From positions 62,001-126,000 of the forward strand of contig NZ_JAUSSG010000005.1 of the NCBI RefSeq assembly GCF_030812215.1: a stretch of 64,000 nt of DNA, given 5' to 3'. The notes below the pieces were generated by a model that saw only the letters and a list, made by a program, of their open reading frames with translations, ran no database searches and was not told the DNA's origin. This stretch comes from Variovorax boronicumulans (GTDB taxonomy: Bacteria; Pseudomonadota; Gammaproteobacteria; Burkholderiales; Burkholderiaceae_C). Below, piece after piece: positions 16,117 to 24,872 of this stretch. Each line of letters begins with the position of its first letter. Within the stretch, counting starts at the first letter, position 1. Both the position numbers and the translations under genes were made by a program.

Positions 16117-19100
16117 AACCCCTCCGGACAGGAAAACTCCCGCAGCTCGCGCAAGCGGATCGGATGCTGCACGCTGTTCGTCGTCACCTCGAAACGCGTC
16201 TTGCGCGCGCCGATCTGGAAGGTGATGAAAAACTTCTCCGGCGCATCACCGGCTTCGAGCTGCCCATCGTCCAGCGCACGGAACAGCGCCCACGGCCCAT
16301 CGACCGCCGAGCCCGAGCTGCCGGTCGTCGACGGCGGGCTCACCTGGATGCGCACCTGGTTGCTGCCCTTGGGCCCCGGCCACTGCACCGCCATCGGCAC
16401 CACGGGACCGTGCGCGTACTTCACGAGCTGGCCATCGACGTCGAGGATGAACTGGGTGATGCCCGCATCCATCTCCACCGGCTTGAAGTCCAGCCGCATC
16501 GAAGGCCCGCGGCCACCGGCGCGGAAGAAGATGTCCTTGATGCGCGCGGCACGTTCGAACTGCGCGAGCGCCTGCGTGGTGACCGCGCCGCGCTCGGCCA
16601 CCGGCTTGTAGCGCCACGGGCGGGTGCTGGTGTCGACCAGTGCAGCGAGGCGCTTCTGGAAGAAATCGTCCATCAACCCACCGGCACCGAACATCTGGCC
16701 GAAGTCCTCGGGCAGCACGTCGCGCTTGCTGGTGGGCGAGAACGGGTAGCGGCCCGCAATCGCGCGCTGGCAGAACTCGGTCACGGGGCGCAGGTCCTGG
16801 CTCAGGTTGCCGCGCTCGGCCACCTGGGCTTGCGCAGCGCCGGACTGGCTCAGGTTCTCGACCATCGAGCGCACCGGCTCGGGCAGGCGGCCGGCATCGG
16901 CCTTGAGCTTGCCGGCCACGTCGCCGGGCGGCGGCGAGGTGCGGCCCTTCACGGCCGTGTCGACCGCGTTCAGGTACACATACACCTCGTTGAAGAGCTT
17001 CAGCGCATCGTCGATGGGTGCGGGCTGGCCGGGCGCAGCGGCGGTGACCAATCGGCGCAGCGGCTCGAAGCGGTCGTCCACGATGCTCTCGATGCGCTTG
17101 CCGCTCGCGACCGGCTTGTTGGGATCGCCGCCAAACAGATCTTCCAGGCCCTTGCGGGTGTTGGCGACGGTGGCGGTGGCCTTGCTCACCACGTCCTTGG
17201 GTTGATCCGCGGGGATCAGCGTGGTCTCCTTCACCACGGCGCGCAGGAAGTTCGCGAGCGGCGAACTCACGCCCGAGAGGATGCGCGCGGCCTCGATGTT
17301 CTTGTCCAGGCCCGTGGCACGAATCAGGCGCACGTCGGCGAGCAATGCTTCCCACTGCTTCACGTATTCGGCGAGATACAGGCGGCGCACACGATCGGTG
17401 AGCGCTCCCAACGCGGCCACGTCGCGCAGGCGGTCGGCGGCGCCCTTGTCCTGGCCGAGCACCCACGGGTCCTCGGCGGCGAGCAAACCGGTGAGCACCG
17501 TCACCTCGTTCTGGAAGCGCTTGTGATAGCCGTCGTAGGTGAACATGCCCGGCACGCCTTCGGTCAGCGGCTTGCCGCTGATGCGCTCGAACACGAGCGG
17601 TGCCGAGGGGCCGGCCGCCGTCGCCACGCTGAAGCCCGGAATGTCCTTGGTCGCGCGCTGGCGCTTCAGGCGGCTGAACACGCGCTGCTCCAGCGGATAG
17701 CTCGCGAGCACTGCGCGCACGCTGCGCACCAGGTTCTCGTCCATCTTGAGCGGCGAGCGCGGGGGGCCTTGGGCGATGAGCACGTCCAGCTGGTCTTCGA
17801 GTGCCAGGCGTTGCTCCTCGGGAATGCCGCGGTCGAGGCTGCGCGCCCAGTCGAGCGTGATCCAGGCCTTCAGCGCCTCGGCGTCGAAGTGCTCGGGCTG
17901 GTAGAGCATCAAATAGCTCTTGAGCGCTTCGTAGGTGTACTCGAGGTTGTCCTTCTGCGCGGTGCGCAGCTGGTCCTCGATGCGCTTGGCGATCTGCGGC
18001 AGGAACACGTCGTTGAGCGCGCGCTGGTGCGCAAGCCGCGCGGCGGCGTCCAGCTTGTCGCCCTGATAGAGGCCCAGCGTCATGCTCAACGGCTCGTCGC
18101 CCTGGCGGTTCTCGGGGGTCTTCCAGATGTCGCGTATGCCCTGCATCACGGGTGCGACCTCGACCAGGTTCTGCAGTTGCACCGGCAGGCTGGCCAAGGT
18201 CTTCTGCGCAGGCACGGCGCGCGCCTCGACCGACTTCAGGTAGTTCGTGTTCTGCCAGGTGCTGTAGCCCCAGCCCGCGATGAGGCCGATGGTCACCAGC
18301 GTCATTGCGGCCACGCCCGTCATGCGCAGCAGGTGGCGGCGGCGCTCCAGCTTCACGTCGGCGCCCGCGAGGCGCTGCTCGGGGAACACCACGTCGCGCA
18401 GCAGCGAAGTGAGGAAGTAGCTGCGCCCGCTCGACTTCTGCGGCGCGAGCATCGCGCGCTCGATGCCGAAGCTGCGCGACAGGCTGCCCATCACGCGGTC
18501 GATGGGGCTCCCCTCCTGCGTGCCGCTGGTGAAGTACACGCCCCGCACCCACGGCGGCTGCGCGAAGCGCGAGCCGGTGAACACCTGGTCGAGCAGGTCC
18601 GACAGCAGCGAGCCGATGGAACCGAACTGCGCGGGAAAGCCGAAGATCGCGGCGCGCCGCGCACCATCGGTCTCGCGCTGCATGCGCGGAATGAGGCCGT
18701 CGTTCACGCGGTTGTGCAGCAGCGCGAACTCGCGGTGGAAGGCGGTGGAGAGGCCCTTCTCCTCGGTCTGCACGTTCTCGTCGGCCGGCAGCGTGAAGCC
18801 GAAGACCTGCGCGCGCTGCTCCTTGCCGAGGTCGTCGAAGTAATCGGTGAAGCCGTAGAGCAAGTCGCTCTTGGTGACCAGCACGTACACCGGCAGGCGC
18901 GTGGTGAGCTTGCTGTCGAGTTCGAGCAGGCGCGCGCGGATCGATGCGGCGAGCTGCGTGCGCTGCTCGGGGCCCTGGCTCAGCAGGTCGGCCACGCTCA
19001 CCGTGAGGAACACGCCGTTCAGCGGCCGACGCGGGCGCGCCTTCTTGAGCAGGCCGAGAAAGCCTTCCCACGCGTTCTTGTCTTCGGACTGGTGGCTGTC

Positions 19101-19712
19101 CTGCGTGGTGTAGCGGCCGGCGGTGTCGATGAGCACCGCCTCGTCGGTGAACCACCAGTCGCAGTTGCGCGTGCCGCCCACGCCGCGGATCGCGCCGGGG
19201 CCGAACTTCTCGGCGAGCGGGAACGAGAGGCCCGAGTTCACGAGCGCCGTCGTCTTGCCCGCACCCGGTGCGCCGATGAAGACGTACCACGGCAGGTCAT
19301 ACAGATAGCTGCCGCCGGAGATCGACATCCAGTCGCGCCAGCCGGGCTTCTTGCCCGCGGCGTGCAGGCGCATCTGCTTCAAGGTGGCGACGGCTTCGCT
19401 GAAGCGCGTGTCCAGGATCTTTTGCTCGCCGTTGGCCGGTGCGTCGGTCTTGACCGTCGGCGCTTTCATCAGGCCGTCGGTCAGGTGCTGGCTCGCACGG
19501 CGCGCGCGCCAGCGCCGCCACGCCATGCGCAGCACCACGATGAGCACGATGGCGCCGATCAGCAGCCAGCGCGCCATTTCGCTTTCGAGCGGCGCGAGCG
19601 CGCCGATCTTCACCAGCGGACCGATCCACCAGATCAACAGGCCGAGGACGATGAGCGCGAGCAGCGTCAGCAGCAGCGGGCTGAACAGGAAGCCGAAGAT
19701 TTTCTTGATCAT
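16113..19712 (-). CDS. tssM: T6SS inner-membrane subunit TssM (IcmF family)
   Basis: TssM forms the periplasm-spanning channel of the T6SS membrane complex with TssL and TssJ. The 1199-residue product has two N-terminal membrane spans (about 8-30 and 48-62), a cytosolic GTPase-like domain with Walker A GAPGAGKT (147-154) and DTAGRY, a third span near 500-520 (TGVAAMTLVTIGLIAGWGYS), and a long periplasmic part ending in the IcmF C-terminal domain (FFITFQIGARKTRFEV). The length is typical. The ATG overlaps the tssL stop (ATGA). The frame is open further upstream, but only as a shadow of tssL. The Walker A motif is intact, which is not universal in TssM. Confidence 0.96.
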   Translation of the reverse strand: MIKKIFGFLFSPLLLTLLALIVLGLLIWWIGPLVKIGALAPLESEMARWLLIGAIVLIVVLRMAWRRWRARRASQHLTDGLMKAPTVKTDAPANGEQKILDTRFSEAVATLKQMRLHAAGKKPGWRDWMSISGGSYLYDLPWYVFIGAPGAGKTTALVNSGLSFPLAEKFGPGAIRGVGGTRNCDWWFTDEAVLIDTAGRYTTQDSHQSEDKNAWEGFLGLLKKARPRRPLNGVFLTVSVADLLSQGPEQRTQLAASIRARLLELDSKLTTRLPVYVLVTKSDLLYGFTDYFDDLGKEQRAQVFGFTLPADENVQTEEKGLSTAFHREFALLHNRVNDGLIPRMQRETDGARRAAIFGFPAQFGSIGSLLSDLLDQVFTGSRFAQPPWVRGVYFTSGTQEGSPIDRVMGSLSRSFGIERAMLAPQKSSGRSYFLTSLLRDVVFPEQRLAGADVKLERRRHLLRMTGVAAMTLVTIGLIAGWGYSTWQNTNYLKSVEARAVPAQKTLASLPVQLQNLVEVAPVMQGIRDIWKTPENRQGDEPLSMTLGLYQGDKLDAAARLAHQRALNDVFLPQIAKRIEDQLRTAQKDNLEYTYEALKSYLMLYQPEHFDAEALKAWITLDWARSLDRGIPEEQRLALEDQLDVLIAQGPPRSPLKMDENLVRSVRAVLASYPLEQRVFSRLKRQRATKDIPGFSVATAAGPSAPLVFERISGKPLTEGVPGMFTYDGYHKRFQNEVTVLTGLLAAEDPWVLGQDKGAADRLRDVAALGALTDRVRRLYLAEYVKQWEALLADVRLIRATGLDKNIEAARILSGVSSPLANFLRAVVKETTLIPADQPKDVVSKATATVANTRKGLEDLFGGDPNKPVASGKRIESIVDDRFEPLRRLVTAAAPGQPAPIDDALKLFNEVYVYLNAVDTAVKGRTSPPPGDVAGKLKADAGRLPEPVRSMVENLSQSGAAQAQVAERGNLSQDLRPVTEFCQRAIAGRYPFSPTSKRDVLPEDFGQMFGAGGLMDDFFQKRLAALVDTSTRPWRYKPVAERGAVTTQALAQFERAARIKDIFFRAGGRGPSMRLDFKPVEMDAGITQFILDVDGQLVKYAHGPVVPMAVQWPGPKGSNQVRIQVSPPSTTGSSGSAVDGPWALFRALDDGQLEAGDAPEKFFITFQIGARKTRFEVTTNSVQHPIRLRELREFSCPEGL

Positions 19713-21070
19713 TTCGTCGCTCCTGGAACGGGAGCAGCCGGGGCCGGTGCCGGTGCGGCGGAAGCGACCCGCTCGGGCTCGGTCAGCAGCACGATGTCCA
19801 CGCGCCGGTTGCGCGCCCGGTTGGCGGGCGTGTCGTTGGCGGCCACCGGTTCGGCGTCGGCCTTGCCGTCGGAGCGCATGCGCGCGGGGTCGACCAGCGT
19901 GGAGAGCGCGCCCTTCACCGCATCGGCCCGCGCGGCCGAGAGATGCCAGTTCGACGGATAGCGCAGCGACCGGATCGGCTGGTTGTCGGAATGTCCGGTG
20001 ATGAGCACATCGCCCTTCACCTCGGCCAGCGCCTGCCCGATGCGGCGCAGCACCGGCAGCGACGCGGCCATCGGCTCGGCGCTGCCGGAGCCGAAGAAGG
20101 AATCGCCGCGCAGGCGCACGACGCTGCGGTCGGCCTCGTCGGTCACGGTCACGAGCCCTTGCTTCACTTCGGGTTCGAGGAAGCGCGCGAGGCGCGGCGT
20201 CTTCGCGGGCGGTGCCGGCGGCGCGATCTGGATGTTGGGCACGCGCAGGCCAGAGACGGCCGCGTACGTGGTGTCGGAGCGGTTGTTCAGCATGAGCCGC
20301 ATGCCGACCCATGCGAGCGCGAGCAGGAACGCGAAGCCCGCCGCGAACACCCACAGCGGCAGCGATTCGCGCAGCCGCACCGTGCCCGCGCCCTGCCCGC
20401 GCCAGTGCGGCGAGAGTTCGGGTTCGACTGGCGGGCGGTCCTTGGCGATCAGGTCGGCCAGGCGCTGGCGCACCGAATCGAGTTGCGCGCGGCCGTTGTC
20501 GACCACGCGGTAGCGGCCTTCGAAGCCGAGCGCGAGCACGCTGTAGATGAGTTCGAGCAACTGGCGGTGCGTGGGCACGTCCTGCGCGAGCTTGGCGAGC
20601 AGCTGGAACACCTTTTCGCCGCCCCAGGTCTCGTTGTGGAACTGGACCAGCAGGCTCTGCTTGTTCCAGCCGGCCTGCACGCCCCAGGGCGTGTTGGCCA
20701 CGGCCTCGTCGAGCGCGGTGCACAGCACGTAGCGCGCGGCAAGCACCGATTCGTTGCTCACGCCCGCGCGGCGCGCGCTGGCATCGAACTGGTTCACCGC
20801 ATCGGCGGTGGAGGCGCGCAGCGCCGGCACGTTGGGCGGTTGCGCGAGGTTTCGCAGCTTGCCGATCAGCACCAAGAGCTTGCCCGCGGCGGAGACCAGC
20901 GGATTGAGCAGGCCGATCTCGCCGACCTCCACGGCCGGCGTCGGATCGGTGCCGCCGAAGAACGGCACGGGCGCCGCGGCCGGCGGCGTGCCGGCCGGCG
21001 TGCGCGGCTTGGGCTTGATGACCGTGCGCTCCGACTCGAAGGCGGCAAAGGGATCGGGAGGTGTGCTCAT
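19709..21070 (-). CDS. tssL: T6SS TssL with OmpA-type peptidoglycan-binding domain
   Basis: TssL (DotU/IcmH family) links the membrane complex to the baseplate. The 453-residue product has a Pro-rich start, the cytosolic DotU domain (about 60-235: VLAARYVLCTALDEAVANTPWG, HNETWGGEKVFQLL, LELIYSVLALGFEGRYRV), one membrane span (about 245-265), and a periplasmic OmpA-like domain (about 320-435: GDVLITGHSDNQPIRS... RARNRRVDIVL) expected to bind peptidoglycan. It is thus an 'extended' TssL, which anchors to the wall directly. It is 31 bases after tssK and overlaps tssM. An Ala/Pro tail ends the protein. Confidence 0.95.
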   Translation of the reverse strand: MSTPPDPFAAFESERTVIKPKPRTPAGTPPAAAPVPFFGGTDPTPAVEVGEIGLLNPLVSAAGKLLVLIGKLRNLAQPPNVPALRASTADAVNQFDASARRAGVSNESVLAARYVLCTALDEAVANTPWGVQAGWNKQSLLVQFHNETWGGEKVFQLLAKLAQDVPTHRQLLELIYSVLALGFEGRYRVVDNGRAQLDSVRQRLADLIAKDRPPVEPELSPHWRGQGAGTVRLRESLPLWVFAAGFAFLLALAWVGMRLMLNNRSDTTYAAVSGLRVPNIQIAPPAPPAKTPRLARFLEPEVKQGLVTVTDEADRSVVRLRGDSFFGSGSAEPMAASLPVLRRIGQALAEVKGDVLITGHSDNQPIRSLRYPSNWHLSAARADAVKGALSTLVDPARMRSDGKADAEPVAANDTPANRARNRRVDIVLLTEPERVASAAPAPAPAAPVPGATK

Positions 21071-21101
21071 GATGGTGTTCCGTTTCCGTCAGCCGGTGCG
21101 G

Positions 21102-22433
21102 CTAGGAACGAATGGCCCAGAAGGCGAGATCGAGGCCCGGGAAGTCGCCGGCGATGTGCATCGCGATGCCGCCGGATTGCTCGAGCTGGCGCCACAGGTC
21201 GCTGTTGCGCGTTTCGAGTTCGAAGTAGTTGGCGCCTGTGTGGAACGGAATCTGGCGCGGCGCGACCGGCATCGGCGTGAGCGTGACGCCAGGCAGCGCG
21301 AGGTTCACGAGGTCGCGGATGCGCTCGACCGGGCCGATCTTCACCTGCGTGGGGAAACGCGCGCGCAGTGCCTCGCTCGGCATGTTGGCGTTCACCGCGA
21401 GCACGAAGGTCGCTTTGCGCTGCAGCTCCACATCGGTCACCACGGCCACGCGCACGCCGTGCTTGCGGTCGTGCAGGTCGATGCGGATGGCCGACTGCTC
21501 GAACACCATCGAGAGGCTGCGGCGCAGGTCGTCCATCACCGGGCGGAAACTCAGCGCGAGGTCGTCATGAATATAGGGACCGAAGCGCGCCACGCGGCGC
21601 GAATCGCGAAAGCTCGAGAGGTCGCCGGCGAGGCCGAGCGCGTGTTCGAAGAAGTGCTGCGGATGCAGCATCGCGCTCTTGGCCAGGTGCGCGAAGATGG
21701 CCTCGTTGCGATTGACCGCCTGCAGCAGCATGAAGTCGGCGATCTCGGCCACGCCGCCGGTGCCGCCCTGCGTCATGCGGCCGGCCAGCGCCTCGCCGCG
21801 CTGGCGCAGCAGGCCCAGCAGTTCGTCGAGCCAGGCGCGGATCACCGCATGGCCGGCCACGTCGAGCAGCGGCGGCAGCATCGCGCGATCGAGCTGCACC
21901 TGGTTGTCGGTGCGCCGCTCGACCACGCGAGCCACGCCCAGGGTGGTCCAGGCGTCGGTGGCTTCGCTGGCGCGCATGAGCCGCGTGTGGAGCTGGCCCA
22001 GCTGAAGCATGGCGGTGCGCTCGCCGGCGGTGTTGGAATCGGGCACTTCGGATTCGAGCACCCGGTGGCGCACCAGCTCTTCATAGTCTTCCGCGTCGGC
22101 CTCGCGCGCACCGGCGCGGCGCAGCGGCAGAGCGAGCACCACCGGCTCGTCGCGCATGGTGGAAGGAATGTCGATGGGTTCGGGCAGCGGATCGACCGCC
22201 GGCATGTCGAACACCGTGCCGTCGCCGAACACGCCGACCGCGCGCACCAGCGCGAGCTTGCCCAGCGTGAGCGCGGCCTGATCGATTTCGAGTTCGGCAA
22301 AGCCCCAGGCGTAGGGCGTGGTCGAACGCAAGAGCACATGCCTCGCATGGTCGGCATGACGCTCGCTCTGCTGCAGGTGCTGAGGCTGCAACAGCATCCC
22401 CTCGCTCCAGACCACTTTTGTTCGCCAACTCAT
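21102..22433 (-). CDS. tssK: T6SS baseplate/membrane-complex connector TssK
   Basis: TssK trimers join the baseplate wedges to TssL and TssM. The 443-residue product shows the signature VVWSEGMLLQPQHLQQSER near the start, AWGFAELEIDQAAL, LLQAVNRNEA and the C-terminal block IPFHTGANYFELE. The length is normal. I chose the ATG at 22433, with GGAG five bases upstream, over the GTG six bases earlier, which is too close to that site. It is the first gene of the visible minus-strand T6SS operon. The 145-base gap before it carries a TAGTCC-N8-TAGCTC element about 100 bases upstream, shared with two other operons. Confidence 0.95.
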   Translation of the reverse strand: MSWRTKVVWSEGMLLQPQHLQQSERHADHARHVLLRSTTPYAWGFAELEIDQAALTLGKLALVRAVGVFGDGTVFDMPAVDPLPEPIDIPSTMRDEPVVLALPLRRAGAREADAEDYEELVRHRVLESEVPDSNTAGERTAMLQLGQLHTRLMRASEATDAWTTLGVARVVERRTDNQVQLDRAMLPPLLDVAGHAVIRAWLDELLGLLRQRGEALAGRMTQGGTGGVAEIADFMLLQAVNRNEAIFAHLAKSAMLHPQHFFEHALGLAGDLSSFRDSRRVARFGPYIHDDLALSFRPVMDDLRRSLSMVFEQSAIRIDLHDRKHGVRVAVVTDVELQRKATFVLAVNANMPSEALRARFPTQVKIGPVERIRDLVNLALPGVTLTPMPVAPRQIPFHTGANYFELETRNSDLWRQLEQSGGIAMHIAGDFPGLDLAFWAIRS

Positions 22434-22534
22434 CCGCACTCCGTCAACGGCAAGGGTTGCCTGAAAGAAACACGAAGTTTCCGGCGCGGAGGGCGGCGGG
22501 CAAATCCGCCTAATGGCCTAGATGGCGCGGTTTG

Positions 22535-22554
22535 GAGCTACGGCGAAGGGACTA
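22535..22554 (-). promoter_or_regulatory. Candidate shared operator upstream of tssK (TAGTCC-N8-TAGCTC)
   Basis: Read on the minus strand, 22554 to 22535 gives TAGTCC, eight bases, then TAGCTC. It ends about 100 bases before the tssK ATG. It matches the boxes at 26763 and 43024 in ten of twelve fixed positions with identical spacing. The half-sites are direct repeats 14 bases apart, as expected for a dimer binding one face of DNA. The assignment as an operator is inferred. Confidence 0.45.
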
Positions 22555-22578
22555 GGGCCTGCCGATTGCGGATGGACT

Positions 22579-23604
22579 TCAGCGCCCGCCGGCGCGCAGG
22601 GTCTGAATCTGCTCGGCGTACGCCTTCTCGATGCGTTGCAGCCGCTGCGTGCGCGCCGCCTCGTTCACCCAGGAGGCCGCCATGGCGCGCTGCTTGCCGA
22701 GTTCGTACTCCAGCCGCGCCTCGGGCAGGAGCGCGCTGTCGTCGGCCGCGACGTAGCCGTAGGCGGCGCGCAGGCTCTTGAGCACTTCGCGCTCGGCGTC
22801 GGCGCGCGGGCCCTTGCCCTGCCCGTAGGTGATGAGGAAGTTCTGCAGCTTCGCCTGGAACTCGGGCGGGTAGTTGCGGCGCACCACCATCGGCGCGCCG
22901 GGCGGCGTCGTGGACTCCCAGATCACCTGAAGCCGTTCGGCCTCGACGGGGAACTGCTCGCGGAAGCGTTCGAAGTCGGTGGTGTTGTTGGTGGCCACAT
23001 CGGCGTCGCCGTTGGCCACGGCGAGCGCGGTGGCCTGGTGGGTGCCGACGAACTCGCTGCGAAAGCGGGTTTCCATCTCGATGTTGTTCGGCAGGAACAA
23101 CTGGCTCTGCGGCACGACGAAGCCGGTGACCGAACGGCTGTCGCCGCGCGCGAGGCGCCAGCGCTCTGGCTGGGCGAGCATGCCCTCCAGGGTGTTGAGC
23201 GGGCCGGCCTTGCGCGTGAGCAGCACCGCGCGGTGCTCGGGCATGCCGGGGCGGCGCGCGATCTGCGCCACGACCTTCATCCGGCGCTGCATCACGGCAT
23301 CGAGCGCCATCTTGGCGGAGAGGAAGGCCATGTCGATCTCGTCGCGGCCGATGGCACGGTCCAACTCTTCGTACGACGGCACCGAGTACGCATTGACCGG
23401 GATGCCGAGGGAGCGGCTCATGTCGGCCATGAAGGGCGTCCACAGCGCGCGCGACTCGACGGTGCCGCCGAGCGGAAGCACGCCGAAGCGGATGGACTGG
23501 ATGGGCTTCTCGTGCACGACCTGCGCCAGGGCGAGCGACGGCGGGAGCAGCGCGGTGGCTGCAATGAAGGCGGTTGCCAGCAGGTGCCTGAGTGCGGGAA
23601 GCAT
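22579..23604 (-). CDS. PhnD-like periplasmic solute-binding protein (copy 1)
   Basis: A 341-residue periplasmic binding protein of the phosphate/phosphite/phosphonate (PhnD-like) type. It has a signal peptide (hydrophobic about 8-27, ending LALA), then IRFGVLPLGGTVESRALWTPF, the hinge-region YSVPSYEELDRAIGRDEIDMAFL, and SRSVTGFVVPQSQLFLPNN. No permease or ATPase gene (phnC, phnE) is nearby, so it may feed a sensor rather than a transporter. It is a clear paralogue of the next gene (23673-24710), 68 bases away, from tandem duplication. The ATG at 23604 is chosen for the signal peptide; its ribosome site is weak. It also precedes the T6SS operon on the same strand. Confidence 0.82.
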   Translation of the reverse strand: MLPALRHLLATAFIAATALLPPSLALAQVVHEKPIQSIRFGVLPLGGTVESRALWTPFMADMSRSLGIPVNAYSVPSYEELDRAIGRDEIDMAFLSAKMALDAVMQRRMKVVAQIARRPGMPEHRAVLLTRKAGPLNTLEGMLAQPERWRLARGDSRSVTGFVVPQSQLFLPNNIEMETRFRSEFVGTHQATALAVANGDADVATNNTTDFERFREQFPVEAERLQVIWESTTPPGAPMVVRRNYPPEFQAKLQNFLITYGQGKGPRADAEREVLKSLRAAYGYVAADDSALLPEARLEYELGKQRAMAASWVNEAARTQRLQRIEKAYAEQIQTLRAGGR

Positions 23605-23672
23605 CACGCGCCGTGGCTTGGGGGATGCTGCTGTTCGGATCACATGCACAGGCCGGCCGTTGCGCGGATCGA

Positions 23673-24710
23673 TCAAGGTGCCACGTCCCTGAGCACGCTG
23701 GACTGCTCGGCATAGCTGTTCTCGATGCGTTGCAGCCGGGCCTGCCGCGCGGCGTCGTTCACCCACTGGGCCGTCACGGCGTTCTGCCTGGCCAGCTGGT
23801 AGGCGAGCTTGGCCGCGGGTTGCAGCGAGCTGTTGTCGGCGGCCACGAAGCCGGCCAGGTCGTGCAGCGACTTGAGCACCAGGCGCTCGGCGTCGCCGCG
23901 CGGGCCCTTGCCGCGACCGTAGGCGATCAGGAATGCCTGCACGCGGCTGCGCAGCTCGGCGGGGTATTCGCGCCGCACCACGATCTGCGCATGCGGGATG
24001 AGCTCCGACTCCCACAGCACCTGCAGCCGCTCGGCCTCGGCCGGAAAACGCAGCTTGAAGCGTTCGAAATCGGCCGAGTTGTTGGTGGCCACGTCGGCCT
24101 CGCTGTTGGCCACGGCGAGCGCGTTGGTCTGGTGGGTGCCGACGATCTCGCTCAGGAAGCGCGTCTCCATCACGATGTGGTTCGGCAGGAAAAGCTGCAG
24201 CTGCGGCACGATGAAACCCGACACCGACTGCTTCTCGCCGCGCGCGAGACGCCAGCGGTCGGGCTGGTCGAGCAAGTTCCTGAGCGTGTTCAGGGGCGGC
24301 GTCTTGCGCGCCAGCAGCAGCGCGCGATAGCCGGGCAGGCCGTCGTGCCGCACGACCTGCGCCACCACCTTCATGCGGCGCTGGGTCACGGCGTCCAGCG
24401 CCATCTTTCCGGAGAGAAAGGCCATGTCGACCTCGTCGCGCTGGATCGCCTGCTCCAGCGCCTCGTACGAATTGACCGAGAGCACGCTCACCGGCCGGCC
24501 GATGGCGCGGCTCAGTTCGGCCAGCAGCGGGTCCCAGTCGCTGCGCGACTCGAAGGCGCCGCCCAGCGGCAGGATGCCGAAGCGCACGGGGGCCTTGTCC
24601 GGCAGCGTCGCCTGTGCCGCCGCGGCCATCGGCAGGCCGACAAGAAACGCCAGCGCCGCTGCCCGGAAAGCAGCGGGAACAGCAGCGAGATGACGGAGGG
24701 AAGCCAGCAT
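23673..24710 (-). CDS. PhnD-like periplasmic solute-binding protein (copy 2)
   Basis: A 345-residue paralogue of the protein at 22579-23604. Signal peptide about 1-32 (ending AAAAQA), then VRFGILPLGGAFESRSDWDP, EVDMAFLSGKMALDAVTQRRMKVV and SVSGFIVPQLQLFLPNH. The two copies share the long block MALDAV.QRRMKVVAQ and the C-terminal QRIE..YAEQ. No transporter partners are present. It diverges from a hybrid histidine kinase across 162 bases. PhnD-like domains are known as sensor modules in some histidine kinases (for example TtrS), so a role in presenting a ligand to that kinase is plausible but inferred. Confidence 0.83.
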   Translation of the reverse strand: MLASLRHLAAVPAAFRAAALAFLVGLPMAAAAQATLPDKAPVRFGILPLGGAFESRSDWDPLLAELSRAIGRPVSVLSVNSYEALEQAIQRDEVDMAFLSGKMALDAVTQRRMKVVAQVVRHDGLPGYRALLLARKTPPLNTLRNLLDQPDRWRLARGEKQSVSGFIVPQLQLFLPNHIVMETRFLSEIVGTHQTNALAVANSEADVATNNSADFERFKLRFPAEAERLQVLWESELIPHAQIVVRREYPAELRSRVQAFLIAYGRGKGPRGDAERLVLKSLHDLAGFVAADNSSLQPAAKLAYQLARQNAVTAQWVNDAARQARLQRIENSYAEQSSVLRDVAP

Positions 24711-24872
24711 TTTCAGGACCGAAAGGCGTAGGGCCGCTGCGGACCAGCGGGTCTAACATGGCAACGCGGACGCCATTAAATATCAAATACAAGTTAATTT
24801 CGTGATGTTTTTCCTGTCTTCCATGTTTGGCGCTGGGCTCCTAAGCTCGTCTGTCATGCACTCAAAGCCTCG
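24711..24872. promoter_or_regulatory. Divergent promoter region, binding protein / hybrid kinase
   Basis: This gap separates the divergent PhnD-like gene and the hybrid kinase. It includes an AT-rich stretch (about 24774-24805, AAATATCAAATACAAG) that stands out from the GC-rich surroundings and is a good place for promoter elements. I could not assign exact -35 and -10 boxes, and the shared TAGTCC element is not present here. Confidence 0.45.

Noticed and set aside
16164..19961. Long plus-strand frame opposite tssM
   Set aside because: Shadow of tssM; no motifs, no ribosome site, and wrong composition.
24711..24760. TTAGACC near the second PhnD-like gene as a fourth copy of the shared operator
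   Set aside because: No TAGTCC partner lies eight bases before it, so it does not fit the element.
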